DNA of 64,000 nucleotides from Clostridia bacterium (GTDB lineage: Bacteria > Bacillota > Clostridia > Oscillospirales > CAG-272), in NCBI GenBank assembly GCA_017465885.1, contig JAFTVG010000032.1, forward strand, positions 35,615 through 99,614, read 5' to 3'. Shown one piece after another: positions 49,485 to 57,513 of this stretch. A program made the position numbers and the translations under genes. Each line of letters opens with the position of its first letter. Position 1 is the stretch's first letter. The notes below the pieces were generated by a model, which was given only the letters and a program-made list of their open reading frames with translations, was not told the origin of the DNA and did not search any database.

Positions 49485-50177
49485 TTAGCAATATTCCTCA
49501 GACTCAAGGAAGCGGGCAAGAACTCTTGTGGAGTGCTCTGCCGCCAGCTCCTTGAAGCGCTCATAGTCAAGGGCGGTGCCGTCGGCACTGTCCGAAATGG
49601 AGCGCAGGATCGCGCAGGGCTTGCGATTGACGTAGCAGACCTGTGCGATGGCTTGTCCCTCCATCTCGCAGGCGATGGCAGAAAAGGTCTGCTTGATCCA
49701 TCTTTTCTTGTCGCCGCTGTCCACGAACTGATCGCCCGATGCGATCACGCCCGAAAGATGGCGGATGCCCTCCTTCTCACAGCAGTCCTCAAACGCCTCT
49801 CTCATCTGCCCGTCAAGGGGGATTTCCACCATATTGATGCCCGAAATGAGCCCCACGGGGTCGCCGAGAGGCGAGGTGTCCATATCGTGGCAGACGGCAA
49901 AGGAGCCGATTGCCATATCACCGATAGACAGACCGTCGGTCAGCGTGCCTGCCACCCCCACGTTGACGATCATTTCGGGGTTATATCTTAAGATCATGGT
50001 CTGGGCGCACAGGGCGGCAAAGGTCTTGCCGATACCGCAGACGGCAAGCACCGCAGGTCTGCCAAAAAGCCTGCCCACCGTGAAGCGCACGCCCGAGATC
50101 TGCTCCTCCTTTTTTTCGTCCATCATTTCCCGCAGTCTTGCGATCTCCAATTCCATTGCTCCGATAATTCCGATCAT
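49485..50177 (-). CDS. mtnN: 5'-methylthioadenosine/S-adenosylhomocysteine nucleosidase
   Basis: The 230-residue nucleosidase removes adenine from S-adenosylhomocysteine and methylthioadenosine. Landmarks are IGIIGAMELEI at the start, VNVGVAGTL, ACEMEGQAIAQVCY (ribose and catalytic Glu region) and RSISDSADG with the catalytic Asp. Its ATG overlaps the luxS stop by four bases, so the two steps of the activated methyl cycle are coupled. Length is normal. Confidence 0.95.
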   Translation of the reverse strand: MIGIIGAMELEIARLREMMDEKKEEQISGVRFTVGRLFGRPAVLAVCGIGKTFAALCAQTMILRYNPEMIVNVGVAGTLTDGLSIGDMAIGSFAVCHDMDTSPLGDPVGLISGINMVEIPLDGQMREAFEDCCEKEGIRHLSGVIASGDQFVDSGDKKRWIKQTFSAIACEMEGQAIAQVCYVNRKPCAILRSISDSADGTALDYERFKELAAEHSTRVLARFLESEEYC

Positions 50178-50650
50178 TCTTCGCTCTCTCCCTTCGGATA
50201 TTCAAAATTCATACGTTCAAAGTCCAACACCCTCAAATAGCCCTCACAGCATTTTTTGCCCGCCTCAAGGGACAGCTCCTTATAGTTGCCGCACTGGATT
50301 TCGTCCTGTCCGAACATCTCGTCCGCCTCGTTGACGATGGCTTCAAGAGTCCTCTTGATCAGCGCCCGCGCCTGCCCGTCGTCACAGCCGCATAGCAGCA
50401 GATAAAAGCCGGTCCTGCAGCCCATCGGTCCGAAATAAAGCACCTTGTCCCCACCGAAGGAGCGGACGTAGGTGGCAAAAAGATGCTCCACCGAGTGCAT
50501 TTCCAGATTGCTCAAATAGTCGCCGCAGTTGGGCTTTTTGAAGCGCAGGTCGAAGGTGCGCACCTCACCGTCTGTTCTTGACAGGTACACCCCGGGCACG
50601 ATATAGCGGTGATCCACCTTAAAGCTTTCGATCTTTTCGATATTTCCCAT
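50174..50650 (-). CDS. luxS: S-ribosylhomocysteine lyase LuxS
   Basis: The 158-residue metalloenzyme splits S-ribosylhomocysteine into homocysteine and the AI-2 precursor DPD. His52 and His56 with Glu55 (HSVEH), catalytic Cys78 (GPMGCRTGFY) and the later metal-binding Cys in DEIQCGNY are all present. It is first in the luxS-mtnN unit, starts behind GAAGGAAGG, and is divergent from the VTC promoter. Confidence 0.95.
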   Translation of the reverse strand: MGNIEKIESFKVDHRYIVPGVYLSRTDGEVRTFDLRFKKPNCGDYLSNLEMHSVEHLFATYVRSFGGDKVLYFGPMGCRTGFYLLLCGCDDGQARALIKRTLEAIVNEADEMFGQDEIQCGNYKELSLEAGKKCCEGYLRVLDFERMNFEYPKGESEE

Positions 50651-50679
50651 TTTATTTCCCTTCCTTCAGGTATACTCCC

Positions 50680-50708
50680 TTGACAATTCCTTCTTTTTGT
50701 CGTATAAT
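50680..50708 (+). promoter_or_regulatory. Consensus promoter of the VTC-DUF4956 unit
   Basis: TTGACA (50680-50685), 17 bp, TATAAT (50703-50708). The leader to the start codon is about 140 nt and has no gene of its own. The luxS gene reads the other way from this region. Confidence 0.88.
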
Positions 50709-50853
50709 GAATGAGAGTATGGCTCAGTATATCACAAAAACGCGCACTTGTCAAACCAAAAGATTTCAGCGCGTCTTCACCCGTCCGTCACGGAGGGGTG
50801 GTATACTGCGTACCATCCCCCACCGCACCCAAAAAAAGAAAGGAGGCTCCGCG

Positions 50854-51609
50854 ATGGCTGTATTTCAATTCACCTTCAAACGGTATGAAAAAAAGTATCT
50901 GCTGACTGCGGAGCAGTACGATCTCCTCTTGGAGCGTCTTGAGGGACGGATGGTGGACGACAAATTTGCCCATTCGCTGATCAATAACGTCTATTACGAT
51001 ACCCCCGAGTTTCTCCTCATCCGCCGCTCCATTGAAAAGCCGGTCTACAAGGAAAAGCTGAGGGTGCGCAGCTACGGCGTGCCCACAGCGGACGACAAGG
51101 TCTTCGTGGAGATCAAAAAGAAATACAAAAAGGTGGTCTACAAAAGGCGCATCCACGTGCCTTTAAAAGAGGCAGTCCCCTTCCTTGAGGGAAAAGCTCC
51201 CTGCCCCAAGCCCGGGCAGATCGGCAACGAGATCTCCTATTTCATTTCTTACTACAAGGGCATCGCCCCCGCTATGTTCATCTCCTACGAGCGCTACTCT
51301 TTGGCTTCGCCCACCGACAGCGTTTTGCGCATCACCTTCGACAAAAACATCGTCTGGCGTACCACCGATCTGGATCTGACCAAAGGGGTGTACGGAGAAA
51401 AGCTGGATCTTGACGGAAAGATCTTAATGGAGGTGAAGATCCCCGACGCCATGCCCCTGTGGCTGTCTGCCCTCTTTGACGAATTAAAGATCGCGCCCAC
51501 CTCCTTTTCCAAATACGGAAGAGCCTACGGCAAGGCGCTAAAGGACGGCGTCCTTGATCCGCAGGCGGCGGCAAAAGCCTATTTCCTTGCCGAAATGGCG
51601 GGATCGTAA
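50854..51609 (+). CDS. VTC-domain protein (polyphosphate polymerase-like)
   Basis: The 251-residue protein starts at ATG 50854 behind AAAGGAGGC; the frame extends to 50680 but that overlaps the promoter. The triphosphate-tunnel fold is marked by FKRYEKKYLL, NVYYDTPEFLLIRRS, KLRVRSYG, VFVEIKKKYK and ILMEVKIP, with basic and acidic residues on alternating strands. VTC domains bind or build polyphosphate in eukaryotes; the bacterial function is not settled. It is followed by a DUF4956 membrane protein, a standard arrangement. Confidence 0.9.
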   Translation: MAVFQFTFKRYEKKYLLTAEQYDLLLERLEGRMVDDKFAHSLINNVYYDTPEFLLIRRSIEKPVYKEKLRVRSYGVPTADDKVFVEIKKKYKKVVYKRRIHVPLKEAVPFLEGKAPCPKPGQIGNEISYFISYYKGIAPAMFISYERYSLASPTDSVLRITFDKNIVWRTTDLDLTKGVYGEKLDLDGKILMEVKIPDAMPLWLSALFDELKIAPTSFSKYGRAYGKALKDGVLDPQAAAKAYFLAEMAGS

Positions 51610-51678
51610 ACCAAAACTCAAAAACGCAAGAAAACACGAAAACTACAGAAAGGACGGCAGTTTTGCCGATCACCGATC

Positions 51679-52371
51679 ATGACACTGAATATTTTTGGAC
51701 TGACCCTCGTTGACCTGCAGGCATATCTGGTCTGCGCCGCCATCGCTCTTATTTTGGGAGCACCTATGGCTCTTTCCTACACCGTAAAGAACCATCGCTA
51801 CAGCAAGGGATTCCTTTTGACCCTCTTTGCTCTGCCCGTTTCGGTTATGACCGTAATGATGATGGTCAACATCAACAATCAGATCGGCACCTCCATCACC
51901 ATTGCAGGCGTCTTCGCCCTGGTGCGCTTCCGTTCCTTCCCCGGCACGGCAAAGGAGATCATCAACGTCTTTATGTCGATGATCGTGGGCGTGGCGCTGT
52001 CCTGCGCGGGCGAGAACAGCTCGGCGCTGATCATTGCCCTCATCTTCACCCTGCTTTGCACCCTGGTCAATATCCTCTTCAACCTCACCTCCATCGGCAG
52101 AACCAAGAAGGCGGAAAAGACCCTGCGCATCACCATTCCCGAAAGCCTTGACTACACCGACGTGTTCGAGGATCTCTTCGTGAAGTACACCTCCTCCCAC
52201 GAGCTGACCCGCGTCAAGACCACCAATATGGGCAGTATGTTCCAGCTGACCTACGACATCGTCTTAAAGGACGAAAAGGAAGAGCGCAACTTTTTAAACG
52301 ATCTGCGCTGCAGAAACGGCAACCTGGACATCATCTGCGCCAAGACCCTGCAGGATGAGCACGGACTGTAA
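51679..52371 (+). CDS. DUF4956 membrane protein
   Basis: The 230-residue protein has about four membrane helices in residues 10-135 with the conserved SITIAGVFALVRFRSFPGTAKEI segment, then a cytoplasmic alpha/beta domain ending near CAKTLQDE. It matches DUF4956, typically encoded beside VTC and CotH genes. No good ribosome binding site is seen directly upstream; AAAGGACGG lies 20 bases away. It probably works with the VTC protein at the membrane. Confidence 0.88.
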   Translation: MTLNIFGLTLVDLQAYLVCAAIALILGAPMALSYTVKNHRYSKGFLLTLFALPVSVMTVMMMVNINNQIGTSITIAGVFALVRFRSFPGTAKEIINVFMSMIVGVALSCAGENSSALIIALIFTLLCTLVNILFNLTSIGRTKKAEKTLRITIPESLDYTDVFEDLFVKYTSSHELTRVKTTNMGSMFQLTYDIVLKDEKEERNFLNDLRCRNGNLDIICAKTLQDEHGL

Positions 52372-52386
52372 GAAGTGAAGTATATC

Positions 52387-52422
52387 AAAACGACCCGTCA
52401 CAAGTTGACAGGTCGTTTTTTA
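52387..52422. terminator. Bidirectional terminator
   Basis: AAAACGACCCGTCA-CAAGT-TGACAGGTCGTTTTTT, one G-U pair. It overlaps the last codon of the minus-strand AraC gene by three bases. Confidence 0.85.
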
Positions 52423-53281
52423 CGTTCCGCTATCGAACGTCCCCTCGGACATCCGCTTTTTGTATTTTAAGGGGGTGCATCCGAACTTCTTTTTAAACAG
52501 CACGATGAAGTGGGAGCAGCAGGGGAAGCCCGCCTTCATGCAGGCGTCGGTCACCGTTTCGCCCCTTTGTAACAGCTCCACCGCGCAGGCAAGCTTTTTG
52601 GACTCCAGATAATCTCTGGGAGAGGTGTGCAGATACCCCCGAAACCAGCGGTTCAAGGTGGCGTGGCTGATGAAATACTTGTCGGTGAGCTGATGAACGT
52701 GGTGGATCTCCGAAAAATGCTCGTGGATATCGTCAAGGATGCGCTGAAAAAGAGGGGGAATGCCCGCCTCTTGCCTGGCAGGCGGGGCGCTATGCTCGAA
52801 AAAAGAAAGGATCTTCAGCAAGCACGCCGTCTTTTCAAGGGTACTGCCCTGCCCCGTAACAAGGCGGTGCAGATCGAAAAAGAGGGCGGCAAGCATCTCT
52901 CTTCCCTCCTTTTCAAAGCGGAAAAGGGCATCCTCCCGTTTAAAGTACAAAAAGGGAAAAAGCTCCTCTCCTCCTTCGATCCACAGACAGAAATGCTCGT
53001 GGATGTGGCTCTTGTTGAAAAGGCACACGTGCACGTCGCTGGGGCGGGAGAGGATGGCGTCGCCGTAAAGCAGGGGGGTAAAGGCGGTTGTTGACCAAAA
53101 AGGAGGCGTCGCCCGAAACGTTGAAAAAGATCTCTATGCAGTTGTGGATGTGGGGAGGGGAGAGGGTGGCTCTGTCCTTGTCGGGATTGAGGAATTCTTT
53201 GCTGTGGGACAGCTCAAAGCGCACCGACAGATAGGGGGCAAGGGACTGGGTGGCGTAAAGAGGGATGCTGGATTCTGCCAT
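52420..53281 (-). pseudogene. AraC-family regulator, frameshifted in a six-G tract
   Basis: The N-terminal piece (from ATG 53281: MAESSIPLY, then PPHIHNCIEIFFNVSGDASFLVNNRLYP) is the cupin sensor domain. It runs out of frame after the six Gs at 53073-53078 (six Cs in the coding strand). In the next frame, LLYGDAILSRPSDVHVCLFNKSHIHEHF continues the domain and the C-terminal double helix-turn-helix is complete (HATLNRWFRGYLHTSPRDYLESKKL, FPCCSHFIVLFKKKFGCTPLKY). Removing one C restores a 286-residue protein of normal length. It is divergent from the GH36 gene and would be its natural regulator. Cause: phase variation, recent decay or a base-call error. Confidence 0.85.
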
Positions 53282-53425
53282 AACTGCTCCGTGTGTTCAA
53301 ATTTTCATATAATCCGATCAAAATTGAGTAGAAATATCGTTTTATATATGCTATTATAAAAGAAAAAGAAGAGTCTGTCAAGGACAAAAGCCCTTCGGAC
53401 TCAAAAAATCCACGGAGAACATACT

Positions 53426-56400
53426 ATGACACCCTTTTCCTCCCCCCTCAAGCGGACGGTCGCATCCCTTTTGATGCTTGCCGCCCTCGCCCTTCCTCTT
53501 GCCTCCTGCAGTAAGGGCGCAAAGACCACCGAGCAGGGCGCATCCCCCTCCTCCCCCTCCCTTTCGGTAGAAAGCGGCAAGGACACCACCTCCAAAGGAG
53601 AAGAAAGCATGTACGGATCTTCAAATTACGTAAACAAATACGCCGACACCGCCGCCATGGACGAGTGGCTTTCGGAAAACGTGGAGGGTAAGACCTCCCC
53701 GCCCGTCACCTTCAGGGTGGGAGGCAAGTCCTCAGCCGACTATGTCTGGCAAAAGACGGTGGGGCAAAAAAAGCAGGTGATCTACTTTGAAGAGGAAATG
53801 CCCTCAGAAAGCATCCATCTGCCCATCACCTACCGTTGCCCCGATCTGTCCTTAAGAGTGGAGCTGACGCTGATCTCCTATACGGGCTACCCCGTGGTGG
53901 AATATACCGCCACCCTCTATAACGACGGCGAAGGCAATTCCAAGGCGGTGAGCAACCTTCTTTCCGCCGACTATCCGGTGGAAAGCAAGCAGGGCACCAA
54001 GACCCTGCACGCCTCAAGAGGCGCCACCACCACCTACACCGATTTCGAGCCTCTTTCCTATCAGCTTGATGGCAGAAAATACTTCGAAGTGACCAACGGC
54101 AAGCCCACCAGCACCTACATTCCCTATTTCAACCTGGAAAACAAGGAACAGAACACCGGCACCATTGCCATCCTCAATTGGCAGGGCAACTGGAAGGCGG
54201 AGTTCACCCCCGCAAAAGAGGGTGCGGTCTTAAAGGCAGGTCAGCACACGGTCAACGTGGTCCTGCAAAAGGGAGAAAGCCTTGATTTCCCCGGTATGGT
54301 CCTCCTTTTCTACAAGGGCGACAGAATGAACGGGCAGAACGTCTACCGCAGATGGCTTTACTGCTGCAACCAGTTCAGAGAGCAGGGTAAGAAGATGAAG
54401 GAAACAAACGTCCTGGTCTGCCCTGCCGAATACAACATCAATTCAAACAAACGGACCATTGCCCTGTACGTGAAGACCGGGCTCATCGACTATATCGACA
54501 AATTCAACATCGACGGCGGCTGGTACGATACCGAGGGCAAGACCTGGTACCACACCGGAAACTGGTACACCGTGAAAAGGGACTACCCCCAGGGCATCAA
54601 GCAGTTATCAAAGCTGGTGCACGACGAGGGTCTGCAGTTTGCCGTCTGGTTTGAGCCCGAAAGAGTGGCGTGGGGAACTGCCACCACCGAGGCGCTCAAA
54701 GCAATGAAGGGACTGCTCCTGCCCCCTGCGGCAGGCAAAACCGCCACCGACTACTCCACCGTCCCCGACGGCTACACCGAGGTGATCTTAGACTACTCCA
54801 ACCCCGAAGTGGTGCAGTGGGTGATCGATATGCTCAACACCCAATTTGAAGAAAACGATATCGATCAGTACAGACAAGACTTCAACACCTCCCCCGCCGC
54901 CCAGTGGTCTGCCCTTGACCGCACCCGCAAGGCGGAGCTGGGTATTTCCCGTATCGGCTACACCGAAAACAAATACTGCAAGGGCTATCTGGATGTATAC
55001 GCAGGCATTTTGGCAGAAAATCCCCGGATGTATATCGACGCCTGCGCCAGCGGCGGTATGAGAAACGATCTGTCCACCATCCGCTATTCCTTTATGCACA
55101 CCCGCTCCGACTATTGGGCAGACATTGAAAGCGCACAGCTCCAGACCTACGGCAGCTCTATGTGGTTTATGTATTGGGGCACCGGCTTTTCCTCTGCCGA
55201 CTGCAACGATTACGACGTGCGCTCCCACATCGGCAACAGCATCGGCGTGGGCATCTCAAACGAGTCCCAGGCGCAGAATTTAAAGGACGCCCTGACCCAG
55301 TGGAAGCACTTTGCAGGCTACCTCTTCTACGATTACTATCCCCTTTCCGACTACGTGGGAAGCACCAAAAAGACCATGGCGCTCCAATATGACAGTCCCG
55401 AGGAGGGGGTGGGGCTGCTCATCACCTATTTCCGCAAAAACGACACCTTCACCCTCCGTCCCGAGGGTCTTGACCCCAAGGCGCTTTACGAGGTCTGGGA
55501 CTTTGACGACAAGAAGGGCAGCTTGAAGACCATGACGGGCGAAGAGCTGATGGCAGGCATCAAGATCACCTCCACGGCAAGCACCGCCATCGTTTACGAA
55601 TATAAGCTGGCAGAGGGTCAGGACACCACCGCCTTCCAGACAGAAAAGGTACCCACGGGCAAGGGCTGGGGCGGCTACGATCCCGACGGCGGCAAGGACG
55701 ATAAAGAAGAGCTTACCGACGTGACCATTCCCACGCTGACCACGCCCTACGAAAACCCCATGGCAGACGAAAGATTAGGCGCACTTTACGATCTGAAAGA
55801 AGCCAACACCGTCAAGCTCTTAACGGCAGATTACCGCACCACCGGACTTGTCTACGCCATCAGCAAGGACATCTACGACGAGCTGATCTTCACCGACTAC
55901 GAGGCAGACGGCTGGAAGGCGATCAACGAAGGAGCGCTCTTCGTCTCGGCAGACGGCAAAAACTTCTACCCCTTCACCACCTGGGATGGCAACGGCAGTC
56001 TTTTTAAAAACGTGGAGCCCTTTGCCAAGAAGATCGGAAACGGCTACTTCCTGTGGCTTGCAAACCTTCTGCCCTTTGCCGACGGCGACGGCGGCTGGAA
56101 GAGCAGCGAGGGGGCACTCAAATGGAGCAAGAAGAGCGGCGGTGTCGGACAAAGTGCGCTGACCTTGGACTTTTCAGAAAGCGGCGGCAGGATCGTTTCG
56201 GCAGGCTCTGACGGCTTTGAGAAAAACGGAACGGTCTACAAGATCGACAAAGCCATTTTTGAAAGCTTTGCCTATACGGGCAAGGGCGTCAAAAAGGGCG
56301 AGGTGACCCTTTATCAGATCGACTCCTCCAAGGTGGGTCTGGTGAGCGTTCAGGAAAAAGCGCCCAGAGAGGGCAGTGACCTTTCGGCTATGACCAAGTG

Positions 56401-56593
56401 GTTTTCCCTGCTTTCGGGCGACGAGGTGGGGGTTTACGGCTACGAGCAGGCAGGCGTATATTACCTGCTCATCGAAAACTCCGCCGCAGTGGAAGCCCTT
56501 TCGGTATGCACGGCACAATCGCCCCGTGCCCTGCTTGTCTGGAAGGATCGAGGGGACAGCCTTTGCGTGCAGAGTATGCTCTTTCCTGCATAA
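53426..56593 (+). CDS. GH36 alpha-galactosidase-like lipoprotein
   Basis: The 1055-residue exported enzyme starts behind GGAGAACATACT. Lipobox LASC (Cys28) and a Ser-rich linker lead to the GH36 N-terminal beta domain (about 90-310). The barrel follows, with FNIDGGWYDT, FAVWFEPERV, the nucleophile Asp485 in QYRQDFN, and the acid/base Asp562 in TRSDYWAD after CASGGMRND. The usual GH36 C-terminal beta domain ends near 735. About 300 further residues form extra beta-rich modules with no catalytic motif, perhaps glycan-binding. AT-rich spacer 53282-53425 lacks a clear -35 box, as expected for an AraC-activated promoter. Confidence 0.9.
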   Translation: MTPFSSPLKRTVASLLMLAALALPLASCSKGAKTTEQGASPSSPSLSVESGKDTTSKGEESMYGSSNYVNKYADTAAMDEWLSENVEGKTSPPVTFRVGGKSSADYVWQKTVGQKKQVIYFEEEMPSESIHLPITYRCPDLSLRVELTLISYTGYPVVEYTATLYNDGEGNSKAVSNLLSADYPVESKQGTKTLHASRGATTTYTDFEPLSYQLDGRKYFEVTNGKPTSTYIPYFNLENKEQNTGTIAILNWQGNWKAEFTPAKEGAVLKAGQHTVNVVLQKGESLDFPGMVLLFYKGDRMNGQNVYRRWLYCCNQFREQGKKMKETNVLVCPAEYNINSNKRTIALYVKTGLIDYIDKFNIDGGWYDTEGKTWYHTGNWYTVKRDYPQGIKQLSKLVHDEGLQFAVWFEPERVAWGTATTEALKAMKGLLLPPAAGKTATDYSTVPDGYTEVILDYSNPEVVQWVIDMLNTQFEENDIDQYRQDFNTSPAAQWSALDRTRKAELGISRIGYTENKYCKGYLDVYAGILAENPRMYIDACASGGMRNDLSTIRYSFMHTRSDYWADIESAQLQTYGSSMWFMYWGTGFSSADCNDYDVRSHIGNSIGVGISNESQAQNLKDALTQWKHFAGYLFYDYYPLSDYVGSTKKTMALQYDSPEEGVGLLITYFRKNDTFTLRPEGLDPKALYEVWDFDDKKGSLKTMTGEELMAGIKITSTASTAIVYEYKLAEGQDTTAFQTEKVPTGKGWGGYDPDGGKDDKEELTDVTIPTLTTPYENPMADERLGALYDLKEANTVKLLTADYRTTGLVYAISKDIYDELIFTDYEADGWKAINEGALFVSADGKNFYPFTTWDGNGSLFKNVEPFAKKIGNGYFLWLANLLPFADGDGGWKSSEGALKWSKKSGGVGQSALTLDFSESGGRIVSAGSDGFEKNGTVYKIDKAIFESFAYTGKGVKKGEVTLYQIDSSKVGLVSVQEKAPREGSDLSAMTKWFSLLSGDEVGVYGYEQAGVYYLLIENSAAVEALSVCTAQSPRALLVWKDRGDSLCVQSMLFPA

Positions 56594-56607
56594 TCTCCTA
56601 TAAAATC

Positions 56608-56642
56608 AAAATGACCTACTTTCCGCAAAGTAGGTCATTTTT
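56608..56642 (+). terminator. Terminator of the GH36 gene
   Basis: AAATGACCTACTTT-CCGC-AAAGTAGGTCATTTTT, directly after the stop codon. Confidence 0.9.
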
Positions 56643-56660
56643 GGTTTATCGTATAACGAA

Positions 56661-56702
56661 AAGACGAGCCGCGGCTTTTGTGCCGCGGCTCGTCTTCGTT
56701 TT
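56661..56702. terminator. Second hairpin terminator, serving the convergent GDPD gene
   Basis: AAGACGAGCCGCGGC and GCCGCGGCTCGTCTT form a perfect 15-bp stem. A T-run follows on both strands: CGTTTTT on plus, TTCG on minus (weaker). Confidence 0.8.
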
Positions 56703-57512
56703 TCAAAAGGTAAATCCCTCAAAGATCACCCCGTGCCCCCGTTCAAGAGCGGTCTTCGCGGAGGTCTTATCCTTCACCGTCCAGAAAAAGAGGGGGACGC
56801 CCGCCCTTTTGGCAATCCGCAGGGGCAGACTTTTTTCGTCCTCCAGACGGTAGGCAATGAAATCGGGGCGGGTAAAAAGATTCAGGATCATCAGATAAAG
56901 GGGGATGCGCAAATAAAGGGGCTGTCCCTTCATTTTCATAAAATTGCAGGAAAGCTGACCTCTTGCCATCTGCGGTGCCTGCTTTTTGAGCGCCAGCAGG
57001 ATGCGGGGATCAAAGGATTCCAGAATATATTCTCCCTCGTACCCCTCCAGCACCTTCACCGTGGCGGCAACGAGGGCGTCGGCATTGCTCCCGTCGTGCT
57101 TAAGCTCTATCAGCAGCGGCACTCTGCCCTTCACCGCCTCCAGCACGAGGGGCAGGGTGGGCAAGGGCTCACCGTTTGAAAGGGGATGGCGCGTCAGCTC
57201 CGCAAGAGGGTGCGCACACACCTTCAAGTCCACCCCGCAGGTGCGGGCAAGGCTGTCGTCGTGCATCACCGCAAGCTGACCGTCAAGGGTCAGATGCAGG
57301 TCAAACTCGATGCCGTAGCCCTCGTTTACCGCCCTTTTGATGGCGGCAAGGGAGTTTTCGGGTGTTTTTTCATCGTGAAGCCCTCTGTGGGCAAAGGGGA
57401 CGCCCTGTAGCTTTTTTACAAGCGGATGCTTTTTTCTGAAGCAGGTGGGGGCAAAAAGGACGGTCAACGAGGCAAGCGCCGCCAATAAAAGAAGGACGAT
57501 GACCCACTCCAT
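56703..57512 (-). CDS. Glycerophosphodiester phosphodiesterase
   Basis: The 269-residue protein has one N-terminal membrane helix (2-22) and a GDPD barrel. FAHRGLHDEKTPENSLAAI, then YGIEFDLHLTLDGQLAVMHDD, carry the catalytic His pair and the metal Glu/Asp; LLIELKHDG and YILESFD follow. It releases glycerol-3-phosphate from lipid head groups or teichoic acid at the membrane. The start is one base after the MFS stop, so the two are co-transcribed. Confidence 0.92.
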   Translation of the reverse strand: MEWVIVLLLLAALASLTVLFAPTCFRKKHPLVKKLQGVPFAHRGLHDEKTPENSLAAIKRAVNEGYGIEFDLHLTLDGQLAVMHDDSLARTCGVDLKVCAHPLAELTRHPLSNGEPLPTLPLVLEAVKGRVPLLIELKHDGSNADALVAATVKVLEGYEGEYILESFDPRILLALKKQAPQMARGQLSCNFMKMKGQPLYLRIPLYLMILNLFTRPDFIAYRLEDEKSLPLRIAKRAGVPLFFWTVKDKTSAKTALERGHGVIFEGFTF

Positions 57513-57513
57513 C

